Positions 33,798-40,730 of a stretch of DNA of 42,150 nt are shown here, one piece after another. Numbering within the stretch: the stretch's first letter is position 1; every line of letters begins with the position of its first letter. The DNA is from a virus: positions 1 through 42,150 of IMG/VR virus record IMGVR_UViG_3300013126_000076. One strand, 5' to 3'. The notes below the pieces were generated by a model. That model saw only the letters and a program-made list of their open reading frames with translations. It was not told the origin of the DNA and did no database searches. A program made the translations under genes and the position numbers.

Positions 33798-35209
33798 ATG
33801 ATTTTATATTTTGTTTTCTTGGTTTCGATTTGTTCTTTTTGGTATATTTCACACCTTTTTTCAAAGTGTCTTTTTCCGTAGTAAAGTTGGTCGGCTAGAT
33901 CAATAAGCATAAGTTTTTCCTTGGAGGGATGTAATCTTAACCCACGCCCTATGCTTTGCAATAGACGTATTTTAGCTTTTCCTGCGTTTGCTAAAATAAT
34001 ATTGTGAAGATTCTTGATATCGATTCCTGTTGCAAAAATACTGCTTATGGCGATGCAAACAACGTTGGCGGCCTGCTCCATGATGCGCCGAATTTCATTT
34101 CGAGATTCAACTTCAACCTCGCCCCGTATAAAAAACACCTTTTTGTTTTCACAAATTTTTTCCAAAACCTTTTGCAAATCCAATCCATGCTGAATTCGAT
34201 CTATCAAAACAAGCGTATTATTTTGCAAATTACAACTAAGTTTGCTGATAATTTTATTTCGAGAGTCATTGTTTATTATAAATTCATATTCTTGCCGATA
34301 CCTTTTCATGTCATCTGGCGAACACCATTCGGGCTGATTTTCATAATCCAGTTCAATCACGTTACAGATTGCTTGGGAAAGATACTCTTTAAGATCCACA
34401 CTGGTTTTTTTGTAAATTACCGGTCCTATTTTCCCCTCTATGCAAAGCACATCTTCTTTCTCATCCGGTAAAGTTCCTGTAAATCCAAACCGTATATTGG
34501 CATCTATCTTGTCCAAAACCTTGTTGATCTTGTTTCCTCGTTTGTATTTGTGTGCTTCATCAATGATTATCACATCACAATCTGTTAATTTTTCCTCCCC
34601 TCGAGCATTCAATACACCTATATTGGCAATCACCACTTGGCAATTTCCGTCAAAATCGTTTTCCCCTGTATATTTCTTTACATCACTTCTTAGTCCGCAC
34701 TTTTCAAATTCTTCATAAACCTGTTCCACAAGACCCAAATCCGGTTCCAGTACAAGAATTTTTTTGGCCAGATTGTTTTTTAAAAGATTGTGACACAATA
34801 AAGCCATCACATAAGTTTTTCCTCCTCCGGTGGCAACTTCAAATATTCCTCTTCCAAACTTAAAAGCTTTCTCACACATTTCTTTTTGATAATCCCGTGG
34901 TTCATATTGCAAATATTCCACATCAATTTTTGATCTTATGGGATTGGCTTTAAGCAAAACCTCAGAATCAATCGCTACTTGCTCCAACCCCAGCGTTTCT
35001 GTCATGTATCTAACGATGGAAAAGAACAAACCCAAATCAAACCTTCCTGATGGCGTTATGGCATACAACCGATCCGCAACATAATAACCTTTTCGGCGCA
35101 TATGCTTTGCCGTTTTGTTTTCACACGAAAAATGATTTCGAATCATCCGAATATGCGGAGATTCTATCATCCCAAACCTTTTGGATTTGTCCAGATAGAT
35201 ACGGTTCAA
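33794..35209 (-). CDS. uvsW: UvsW-like SF2 helicase
   Basis: 471 residues. Helicase motifs: ATGGGKT (126-132), IIIDEAHKYK, FGFTGTLPD, and the C-terminal IGRGLRLH. The N-terminal ~100 residues are the DNA-recognition part. UvsW in T4 unwinds R-loops and branches, switching replication from origin to recombination mode and aiding fork repair. It starts with TTG coupled to the UvsY stop (TTGA) and overlaps the sigma gene by ATGA. Confidence 0.9.
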   Translation of the reverse strand: MNRIYLDKSKRFGMIESPHIRMIRNHFSCENKTAKHMRRKGYYVADRLYAITPSGRFDLGLFFSIVRYMTETLGLEQVAIDSEVLLKANPIRSKIDVEYLQYEPRDYQKEMCEKAFKFGRGIFEVATGGGKTYVMALLCHNLLKNNLAKKILVLEPDLGLVEQVYEEFEKCGLRSDVKKYTGENDFDGNCQVVIANIGVLNARGEEKLTDCDVIIIDEAHKYKRGNKINKVLDKIDANIRFGFTGTLPDEKEDVLCIEGKIGPVIYKKTSVDLKEYLSQAICNVIELDYENQPEWCSPDDMKRYRQEYEFIINNDSRNKIISKLSCNLQNNTLVLIDRIQHGLDLQKVLEKICENKKVFFIRGEVEVESRNEIRRIMEQAANVVCIAISSIFATGIDIKNLHNIILANAGKAKIRLLQSIGRGLRLHPSKEKLMLIDLADQLYYGKRHFEKRCEIYQKEQIETKKTKYKII

Positions 35210-35598
35210 TTTGTTTCGAGTTTGATTAGTTCAACCAGATTCTTGATGTCAAAGCTTGCCGAGCTTAGAATCTTTTCACTTTTTTCACATATTTCCAATA
35301 TCAGTTCGTTGTTTTTTATCTTTTTGTCTATCTCTGAAACGATTTCATGATCTGAAGCCAGTTTTTCAGCAGAAATTAAACTGAGTTTTACCGGGGATTC
35401 CCGGTTTATTTCATCCACCACAGTTCGCAACATGCGTTTGCGTTCTGTATGCAAATCACCCAGTTCCCGTTTTGTTTGAATGTAAATGGTTGCATATCTG
35501 TGTTTGATGCTGGGTAGCATCAATTGTTTTTCTTTTAAATTAAGTTCATCAAACTGAAGAAACTGTTTTAGTTCTTCTAGCAGTTTTTCTGGTTCCAT
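35206..35598 (-). CDS. uvsY: UvsY-like recombination mediator
   Basis: 130 residues (T4 UvsY: 137) from the ATG at 35598; an upstream extension to 35706 overlaps the divergent gene and is rejected. A helical protein with LLEELKQFLQF at the start and a C-terminal LILEICEKSEKILSSASFDI followed by KNLVELIK, as in UvsY. It loads UvsX onto gp32-coated DNA. Size, fold and adjacency to uvsW support the call; sequence identity looks low. It heads the minus-strand operon that runs to the polymerase. Confidence 0.78.
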   Translation of the reverse strand: MEPEKLLEELKQFLQFDELNLKEKQLMLPSIKHRYATIYIQTKRELGDLHTERKRMLRTVVDEINRESPVKLSLISAEKLASDHEIVSEIDKKIKNNELILEICEKSEKILSSASFDIKNLVELIKLETN

Positions 35599-35603
35599 TA
35601 ATA

Positions 35604-35611
35604 TATAAATA
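35604..35611 (+). promoter_or_regulatory. Late-promoter-like box (TATAAATA)
   Basis: A perfect T4 late consensus ending six bases before the ATG at 35618, in the 19-base gap between the divergent uvsY and the small late gene. Confidence 0.65.
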
Positions 35612-35617
35612 CTTGAT

Positions 35618-35854
35618 ATGGGTCTTTTTTCAAACATTTTTACCAAAATACTAAACGAAGACAACGTTGCAGGCGTTGGGGGTGTGTTTGGAGGAGGGCC
35701 AAGCATAGGTGGTATTTTTAACCCTCCATCTCAAATCAGCAGTGGTGACAACTATGCGCCCGGGGATGCCCGTATTCCTTTTGCTTTTGGTGCAGTTAAA
35801 AAGGGCAAGAAAAAGAAAAAAAAGAAGATTCTCATACAGCGTCGGAGCATGTAA
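35618..35854 (+). CDS. Small late protein with polylysine tail
   Basis: 78 residues, unrecognised. N-terminal helix MGLFSNIFTKILNE-D with an ILNE site like the T4 prohead-protease target, a Gly/Pro-rich middle (GGVFGGGPSIGGIFNPP), then VKKGKKKKKKK and a basic end. It shares its layout with the 84-residue protein at 7101-7355. It may be a packaged DNA-associated protein. Confidence 0.7.
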   Translation: MGLFSNIFTKILNEDNVAGVGGVFGGGPSIGGIFNPPSQISSGDNYAPGDARIPFAFGAVKKGKKKKKKKILIQRRSM

Positions 35855-35857
35855 TCC

Positions 35858-36277
35858 ATGAGTGATAATGGTCACTGGATTTGTGAAAATTTCGAACCAG
35901 AAAGCTTTGGTTTCATTTATTTGATAACAAATCTTAAAAATAACCGCAAATATATTGGAAAAAAACAACTACAGTTTCGCAAAAAAACAAAATTGAAAAG
36001 CCGAAAGAACAGTAAAATTTCATATTCAGAAAGTGATTGGAAAACTTATACCGGTTCTTGCCGAGAATTAAATGAAGATATCATAAAATATGGAAAAGAA
36101 AATTTCCGGTTTGAAATACTTCGGTTTTGCCGCAGCAAATGGGAATTGGGTTATGAAGAGATTAAGTTGCAAATTCAGAACGAAGTGATAAAAAACCCGG
36201 AGTATTATAATGGAATTATTAATTGTAGGCTCGGAAAGCCAAAGGAATACTGGTTTAAAGATGGAGAAAAAAGATAA
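35858..36277 (+). CDS. GIY-YIG-type endonuclease-like protein
   Basis: 139 residues. GFIYLITNLKNNRKYIGKKQ carries the paired strands of the GIY-YIG nuclease core (Tyr21, Tyr32-Ile33-Gly34). It continues with a Trp-Lys-Thr-Tyr segment, ENFRFEILRFC and a final EYYNG. This resembles a compact phage subgroup of the superfamily; whether it is a homing enzyme or a structure-specific nuclease cannot be told. It starts three bases after the preceding stop. Confidence 0.78.
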   Translation: MSDNGHWICENFEPESFGFIYLITNLKNNRKYIGKKQLQFRKKTKLKSRKNSKISYSESDWKTYTGSCRELNEDIIKYGKENFRFEILRFCRSKWELGYEEIKLQIQNEVIKNPEYYNGIINCRLGKPKEYWFKDGEKR

Positions 36278-36800
36278 TATTGTATTTGTGGATTTTTGGG
36301 ATGCCTTTTCAAACAAACTGGAAACCAAGATTTTGGATTCTTGTCACAAGTTTAAGCTTCTTGAAAAACCATTAAAGAAAAACAAGGACGCCAAAAACAT
36401 ACTGGTGTATCAATTGGCAAATCTTTTGCTGTCTAATTTTGTGATCAAACGTCAACCCGAGGACATTGTGTTTGTTGTTTCTGAACAGAGCTTGAAAGAT
36501 TTGGAAATTTGCGAGCACTTTGATTCAGAAGAAGTTTTTAGTGTTTGCATCAAGATCCTTAAAAAATTTGAAAAATATCTCAGCTTTACCGTTATCGAAT
36601 ATGAAGGATCTTTCGTTCAATTCAGTAAATTGATATCTACCGATAAGGTTTTTTACAAAACAATAGCCAGTAAAATCATAAATTCCATTTTGCTCCAAAG
36701 TAGTAAAAATTTCAGCATGAAGGACATACAAAAGGTATTAAAAGAATACAACCTGTCCAATTCTGTGTTAAAAAAGAATTATTCAATGAAATTAGAGTAA
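36261..36800 (+). CDS. Hypothetical protein
   Basis: 179 residues from the ATG at 36261, overlapping the end of the GIY-YIG gene by 17 bases. An alpha/beta protein with NIVFVDFWDAF at the start and EDIVFVVSEQSL in the middle, Phe- and Lys-rich, no recognised motif. An upstream ATG at 36210 would overlap more deeply and is disfavoured. Confidence 0.65.
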   Translation: MEKKDNIVFVDFWDAFSNKLETKILDSCHKFKLLEKPLKKNKDAKNILVYQLANLLLSNFVIKRQPEDIVFVVSEQSLKDLEICEHFDSEEVFSVCIKILKKFEKYLSFTVIEYEGSFVQFSKLISTDKVFYKTIASKIINSILLQSSKNFSMKDIQKVLKEYNLSNSVLKKNYSMKLE

Positions 36801-36803
36801 ATA
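36796..36803 (+). promoter_or_regulatory. Late-promoter-like box (AGTAAATA)
   Basis: AGTAAATA contains the stop codon of the preceding gene and ends five bases before the ATG at 36809. Confidence 0.45.
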
Positions 36804-36808
36804 CTTAC

Positions 36809-37231
36809 ATGTCAAGATTTCATAAGTTGTTGGAACAAGAATATTTTAAATTGGATGTTAAACCCGCAGAACTTTCCGAAGTTCAACAAAATGTAGTGGA
36901 TAAAATGGTTTCTTCTGGTAAAGCCAAATATGAAGGTCTTAAAAAGCTAAATGCAGTTGTCAGCTATGATGTGGATGGTAAAAAGGGTAAATTCAAAATT
37001 GATCCAAAAGGAAATGTTCACCCTTGTTCTGAATCCGAAGAAGAGGAAGATCAAGAGTCCGCAACAGCAGGTCTTGATCCTAAAGCCATGAGTCAATCTG
37101 ATATCGGAGTGCTAAGAACATTAATGAGTACTCAACAAAAAAGAACTTTGGACACGGTAACTGCCGGTGTGGTAAATGCATTTTCAAAATATGCAAAAAA
37201 CCTGACAAGCAAACTGGGAACAATTAAATGA
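36809..37231 (+). CDS. Hypothetical late protein
   Basis: 140 residues. The N-terminus MSRFHKLLEQE resembles the short amphipathic start of other late proteins here. Then comes a small strand-rich part (YDVDGKKGKFKIDPKGNV), an acidic patch (SESEEEEDQESA) and a helical C-terminus with basic residues. Likely virion-associated from context; unrecognised. It overlaps the next gene by ATGA. Confidence 0.7.
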   Translation: MSRFHKLLEQEYFKLDVKPAELSEVQQNVVDKMVSSGKAKYEGLKKLNAVVSYDVDGKKGKFKIDPKGNVHPCSESEEEEDQESATAGLDPKAMSQSDIGVLRTLMSTQQKRTLDTVTAGVVNAFSKYAKNLTSKLGTIK

Positions 37232-37548
37232 AATTCGATGATATTTTAAAAAACAAATACGGTTTGTTGAACGAACAACCACCCGCAACTTTGGATGCAG
37301 CTGAAGATGTGACCGAACCAGAAGCTGCGGCCACAGAAGAACCAACTGAAGATGCTCTTAAACTTGATACACAAGGTGTTCAATATCTTGTTGATTTGAT
37401 TCGCAAAGCTCTTCTTATCGATAAGCTGGATGACCGAGAAAAAGCAGATCTTATTAATTTAAAAATTGATGCCAACAATGCTTTTAATAATTTGGAAAAT
37501 AAAATCCTACCAATTCTTAATAAATATATTCCAGAGACTACCTCTTGA
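37228..37548 (+). CDS. Hypothetical late protein with LLNE-type N-terminus
   Basis: 106 residues. MKFDDILKNKYGLLNE-Q is a helix ending in a prohead-protease-like site, followed by a Glu/Ala/Thr-rich disordered stretch (about 20-45) and a helical C-terminal domain. Unrecognised. It is translationally coupled to the preceding gene. Confidence 0.7.
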   Translation: MKFDDILKNKYGLLNEQPPATLDAAEDVTEPEAAATEEPTEDALKLDTQGVQYLVDLIRKALLIDKLDDREKADLINLKIDANNAFNNLENKILPILNKYIPETTS

Positions 37549-37577
37549 AATTACGCTTTCATCCGTAAAATAAAAAT

Positions 37578-38327
37578 ATGGCCAAACCAATAAAGTTCGT
37601 TGCTGCCGGGGACGTTCACGGTGACGAATCCGATCCACAAGCATTAAATTGTTTGTTTAATTTCATGCGGGATTACAAACCGGATCTGACAGTTTGCGTC
37701 GGAGATGTATGGGATTTTCGTGCTATCCGTAAAAATTGTGATGTAGATACCGAGCAAAGTCAAAGCATGATTGAAGATTGGGAAGCTGGAAAAGATTTCT
37801 TCAAAAAGTTTTTTTCGTTTGGAAGTGAACGTGTTTTTCTGCGAGGAAATCACGATGAAAGAATTTATGATTTACGTTTAAATGCCAGCAGCGGATTGAA
37901 ACGGGATTACGCCCGTCAAGGAATTGAATCCATCGAAGAAATGTGTAAAAAGCAACGGGTGCGCATGCTTCCTTATGATTCCAAAGAAGGTGTTTACAAG
38001 TGCGGTTCCCTTTCATTTGTTCATGGATATGGACACAACATGCATGGTGCCAAACAACATTCTGATGTATACGGAAACGTTTTGTTTGGACATACCCATG
38101 CAATCGACTATTTCCGTTCTGTCAGCACAGATGTTCGAGAAGGTTGGAATATTGGTTGTCTGAGCAATCTTTCCCCATCCTACAATCGCAATCAAATGCG
38201 CCGTCTTCGTTGGCAACATGGTTGGGCTTTTGGTTTGATTCATATGGACAATACCCACGAAGTGTATCAAGCTAAAGAACGTAATCGAAAATATATTGTT
38301 CCAACAAACATCAAAGTATACAGTTGA
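37578..38327 (+). CDS. Calcineurin-like metallophosphoesterase
   Basis: 249 residues. The full motif set is present: AAGDVHGDE, VCVGDVWDF, FLRGNHDE, SFVHGYGH and LFGHTHAID. It is a two-metal phosphoesterase distinct from gp47: it lacks the gp47 C-terminal part and is not paired with an ATPase. The substrate (nucleic acid, nucleotide or protein phosphate) is unknown. Its stop codon lies inside the -35 of the next promoter. Confidence 0.85.
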   Translation: MAKPIKFVAAGDVHGDESDPQALNCLFNFMRDYKPDLTVCVGDVWDFRAIRKNCDVDTEQSQSMIEDWEAGKDFFKKFFSFGSERVFLRGNHDERIYDLRLNASSGLKRDYARQGIESIEEMCKKQRVRMLPYDSKEGVYKCGSLSFVHGYGHNMHGAKQHSDVYGNVLFGHTHAIDYFRSVSTDVREGWNIGCLSNLSPSYNRNQMRRLRWQHGWAFGLIHMDNTHEVYQAKERNRKYIVPTNIKVYS

Positions 38328-38354
38328 CATTATTTACAGTTCCGATAATATCGG
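38324..38354 (+). promoter_or_regulatory. Host-type promoter with palindromic operator
   Basis: TTGACA (38324-38329), 16 bases, TAATAT (38346-38351), start codon six bases further on. The -10 is the centre of a perfect palindrome CCGATAATATCGG (38342-38354), the place a repressor would bind. The genes behind it encode winged-helix-like proteins, so autoregulation is plausible. Confidence 0.55.
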
Positions 38355-38357
38355 TCC

Positions 38358-38879
38358 ATGAGTAAAAAGTTTACCATCAAAAACGTTCAAACTGATGATT
38401 GGGCCCGTTTCCTTTTCAAGGAAATGCGCAAAGATGAAAAGCGTCCAATTGGTGATGGCTGGATGGAATTGAATCAAATATGTGAACTGGCAAAAACTAA
38501 AGCAAAATATCACACGCTCAGAAACATTTTGTCGGAAATAATCAATCGTAAAGAATGTGAAATTTATGTGGGAACCACCCGTTCACCCAAAGGATTTGTT
38601 AAAAAAGCGGTGTGGTATCGTCATAAAAAATACTCATGGAAAGAATATTTTTCAAAAAACATATATAAATTGGAACGTCAAAGAATGCCCAAAGGTAATG
38701 ATTGGTTTACAGCAGAGGATCTTTCCAAAAAAACAGGTTTGGCTCGATCAAAAATTCTCAGACTTATAAAGGAACACAAATTAAATAAAAGCGTGAAAAC
38801 TTTTGACGGTTATAGATTTAATCCCAGTAAAAATTATTTGGAAAGAAAAATCTGGTATAAATTATGTCTAAATGGGTAA
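38358..38879 (+). CDS. Two-repeat winged-helix-like protein
   Basis: 173 residues made of two similar units of about 75 residues (14-88 and 93-168). Each has a Trp-led helix, a basic RPxGxGW-type turn (KRPIGDGW, RMPKGNDW), a helix-turn-helix-like pair (LARSKILRLIKEHKL in the second) and an ending strand with Trp-Tyr. DNA binding is inferred from this pattern and the high Lys/Arg content. The downstream gene has two more units. Confidence 0.75.
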   Translation: MSKKFTIKNVQTDDWARFLFKEMRKDEKRPIGDGWMELNQICELAKTKAKYHTLRNILSEIINRKECEIYVGTTRSPKGFVKKAVWYRHKKYSWKEYFSKNIYKLERQRMPKGNDWFTAEDLSKKTGLARSKILRLIKEHKLNKSVKTFDGYRFNPSKNYLERKIWYKLCLNG

Positions 38880-39328
38880 CAGAACTTCAATCTGTAATTA
38901 GAAAAGAAGAAACCAGACCGCAAGGTAACTGGAAGACCAAATTTGAAATTGTAGAAATTATCAAAAGTAGCGCGGAAAATTGCCATAAATTTCTTCAATG
39001 GGGATTGAAGACAAATCGAATCAAAATGAAAGCAGGAACCAGTCTTACCACAACTCGGGTTTTAACAAACAAAACATTTTACAATCCAATCAAAAAAGAT
39101 TGGAAGCGTCTTTATTTTCAATACGCAAAAAGCAGGGAAAAACGTCCCAAAGGAAATGGATGGAAAACTTTCACACAACTTTGCCGGGAATTGAGACTGA
39201 GTGAAACACTGGGACGCAAAGCAGTGTCCCTTTTGATTAAGAGAGACAAATTGGAGATTTTTAAAGGTGGAATTGTGGATGACAGCAGTCGTGTAACTGC
39301 CATCAAGTTTTATCGTATCAAAGGATAG
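38864..39328 (+). CDS. Two-repeat winged-helix-like protein, paralogue
   Basis: 154 residues with two units (4-73 and 80-151) of the same type as the preceding gene: TRPQGNW and KRPKGNGW turns, then helix pairs such as RLSETLGRKAVSLLIKRDKL. The two genes overlap by 16 bases and probably arose by duplication; their products may work as a pair. A transcription regulator or DNA-binding accessory is likely. Confidence 0.72.
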   Translation: MSKWVTELQSVIRKEETRPQGNWKTKFEIVEIIKSSAENCHKFLQWGLKTNRIKMKAGTSLTTTRVLTNKTFYNPIKKDWKRLYFQYAKSREKRPKGNGWKTFTQLCRELRLSETLGRKAVSLLIKRDKLEIFKGGIVDDSSRVTAIKFYRIKG

Positions 39329-39542
39329 TTTCTAGTACCCGCAAAACAACCTTCTTGCGGATTTCTGGACCTTGAATACCTTTTAGAAAAGTAAGAAATT
39401 CGTTTAAAACCTTCTCAGGATCCTGACGAACAACGGTGGGTATTTCTGCGGCAGGATTCAAAGCGCTGTTGGCTTGAGGACCAAGACCTAAATTTTCACA
39501 ATAAAGGTTGCCCATTTTGCGCATATCGTCACTTAATCCCAT
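39318..39542 (-). CDS. Small hypothetical late protein
   Basis: 74 residues, unrecognised; an N-terminal Met/Gly/Asn-rich half and a C-terminal helical half (EKVLNEFLTFLKGI, then KVVLRVLETIL). It begins five bases after an AATAAATA box and overlaps the end of the convergent winged-helix gene by 11 bases. A small virion or assembly protein is possible. Confidence 0.65.
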   Translation of the reverse strand: MGLSDDMRKMGNLYCENLGLGPQANSALNPAAEIPTVVRQDPEKVLNEFLTFLKGIQGPEIRKKVVLRVLETIL

Positions 39543-39555
39543 GTAAATATTTATT
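39542..39555. promoter_or_regulatory. Overlapping divergent late boxes
   Basis: TGTAAATATTTATT reads TGTAAATA on the plus strand (39542-39549, 11 bases before the ATG at 39561). It reads AATAAATA on the minus strand (39555-39548, five bases before the ATG at 39542). The TAAATATTTA core and both spacings equal those at 10564-10577. Confidence 0.55.
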
Positions 39556-39560
39556 AATTT

Positions 39561-40730
39561 ATGATCAATTTTAAAAATATAAAAACTATTTTAAATGAAA
39601 AGTTGGTTTTGAAAAAAAGACCCGCTCCTGAAGGTAAAACCATTTTTATTGCCAGCAGTGACCTATCTGATCCAAAACAGGCTGGTAATGAGACATTTAC
39701 AAATAAAGATTTCATTAAAACCCTTGGATTCAAATGGAATGCGCTGGAACGCCGATGGGAAACAGGCGCTTTGAACGAAGCCGAAGCATCAGATTTTGTA
39801 AAGAATACAATCAAAAAACTGAATGAATTCAACAAAGAAGAACTTACCGACACAACTGTTTCTGAATTTGGTGGAGAAAATCTGGAAGATCGTTTCAAGA
39901 AATTTTTAGAGCTTTTAAAAAGCGGTGTGGTGAATGTCAAAAACAGCAAGGAATATCAAGAGTATGTCCAGTTCCAAAAACGTTTTCGTAACTATTCACT
40001 TTATAATCAGATTTTAATATTTTTACAAAGAAAGAATGCTTCCAAGGTGGCAGGAAAAAACACATGGTTTCGTCAGTTGGGCAGAAAAATAAAACCCGGG
40101 GAACGGGCCATCATGATTTATGCCCCTATTATGGTCAAACAAAAAGACGGAGACATAAGTGTGGGGGAAGATCCTACTGCTGGTATTAAAGAAAAAGTAA
40201 TGCGATTTCGTCTTGTGCCTGTTTTTGATATTAGCCAAACCGAACCTATTCCCGGTCGGGAAAAAGAAATTCCCGAGGAAATGCAATGGTTTGATGACAC
40301 GCCTTTGGATGAACGTATGCGCACCATTTTTGATGCCGTGAAACAATATGCAGAAGAAAACAACATTAAAGTGGACATCAAGGCAGAAGATGAACTGGGT
40401 GGTGCCCGAGGTGTCAGTAAGGGTGGGACCATCGAGCTTGTTAGCGAAAATTTGAGCACACTAATCCATGAAGTTGCTCATGAGATGTTGCATTGGAAAG
40501 ATCGGGAAAACGTTCCAGAACGAAAAATACGGGAACTTCAGGCAGAAGGTGTGGCAAATTTTGTTCTGAGTGAGTATGATATTCCGGCACCTCATACCGA
40601 GAAGTATCTGGCTCTTTGGCAGATTGACCCAGAACATGTTACCAGCAACTTTAATATCATAAAAGACACCTCAAAAACCCTTATAGAATATATAAATAAT
40701 CATGTGGAACAAAAAGGTGCAAATCTATGA
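39561..40730 (+). CDS. ArdC-like antirestriction metalloprotease, possibly capsid-packaged
   Basis: 389 residues in four parts. Residues 1-13 (MINFKNIKTILNE) look like a T4-type capsid-targeting peptide. Residues 27-88 resemble a DUF5710-like module (TLGFKWNALERRWETG). Residues about 108-225 match the ArdC N-terminal ssDNA-binding domain (NYSLYNQILIFLQ, GKNTWFRQLGRKIKPGERAI). The C-terminal zincin has LIHEVAHEMLH (His303, Glu304, His307) and a likely third ligand in ELQAEGVANFV (Glu325 or Glu329). Plasmid ArdC protects incoming DNA from restriction. Here a late box and a packaging-type N-terminus suggest injection with the DNA. Confidence 0.82.
   Translation: MINFKNIKTILNEKLVLKKRPAPEGKTIFIASSDLSDPKQAGNETFTNKDFIKTLGFKWNALERRWETGALNEAEASDFVKNTIKKLNEFNKEELTDTTVSEFGGENLEDRFKKFLELLKSGVVNVKNSKEYQEYVQFQKRFRNYSLYNQILIFLQRKNASKVAGKNTWFRQLGRKIKPGERAIMIYAPIMVKQKDGDISVGEDPTAGIKEKVMRFRLVPVFDISQTEPIPGREKEIPEEMQWFDDTPLDERMRTIFDAVKQYAEENNIKVDIKAEDELGGARGVSKGGTIELVSENLSTLIHEVAHEMLHWKDRENVPERKIRELQAEGVANFVLSEYDIPAPHTEKYLALWQIDPEHVTSNFNIIKDTSKTLIEYINNHVEQKGANL

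Noticed and set aside
35599-35706. N-terminal extension of UvsY
   Set aside because: It would overlap the divergent late gene and its perfect TATAAATA; the shorter form matches the T4 UvsY length.
37556-37577. Late box before the metallophosphoesterase gene
   Set aside because: GTAAAATA lies five bases before the ATG but breaks the TAAATA core, so it was not counted among the boxes.
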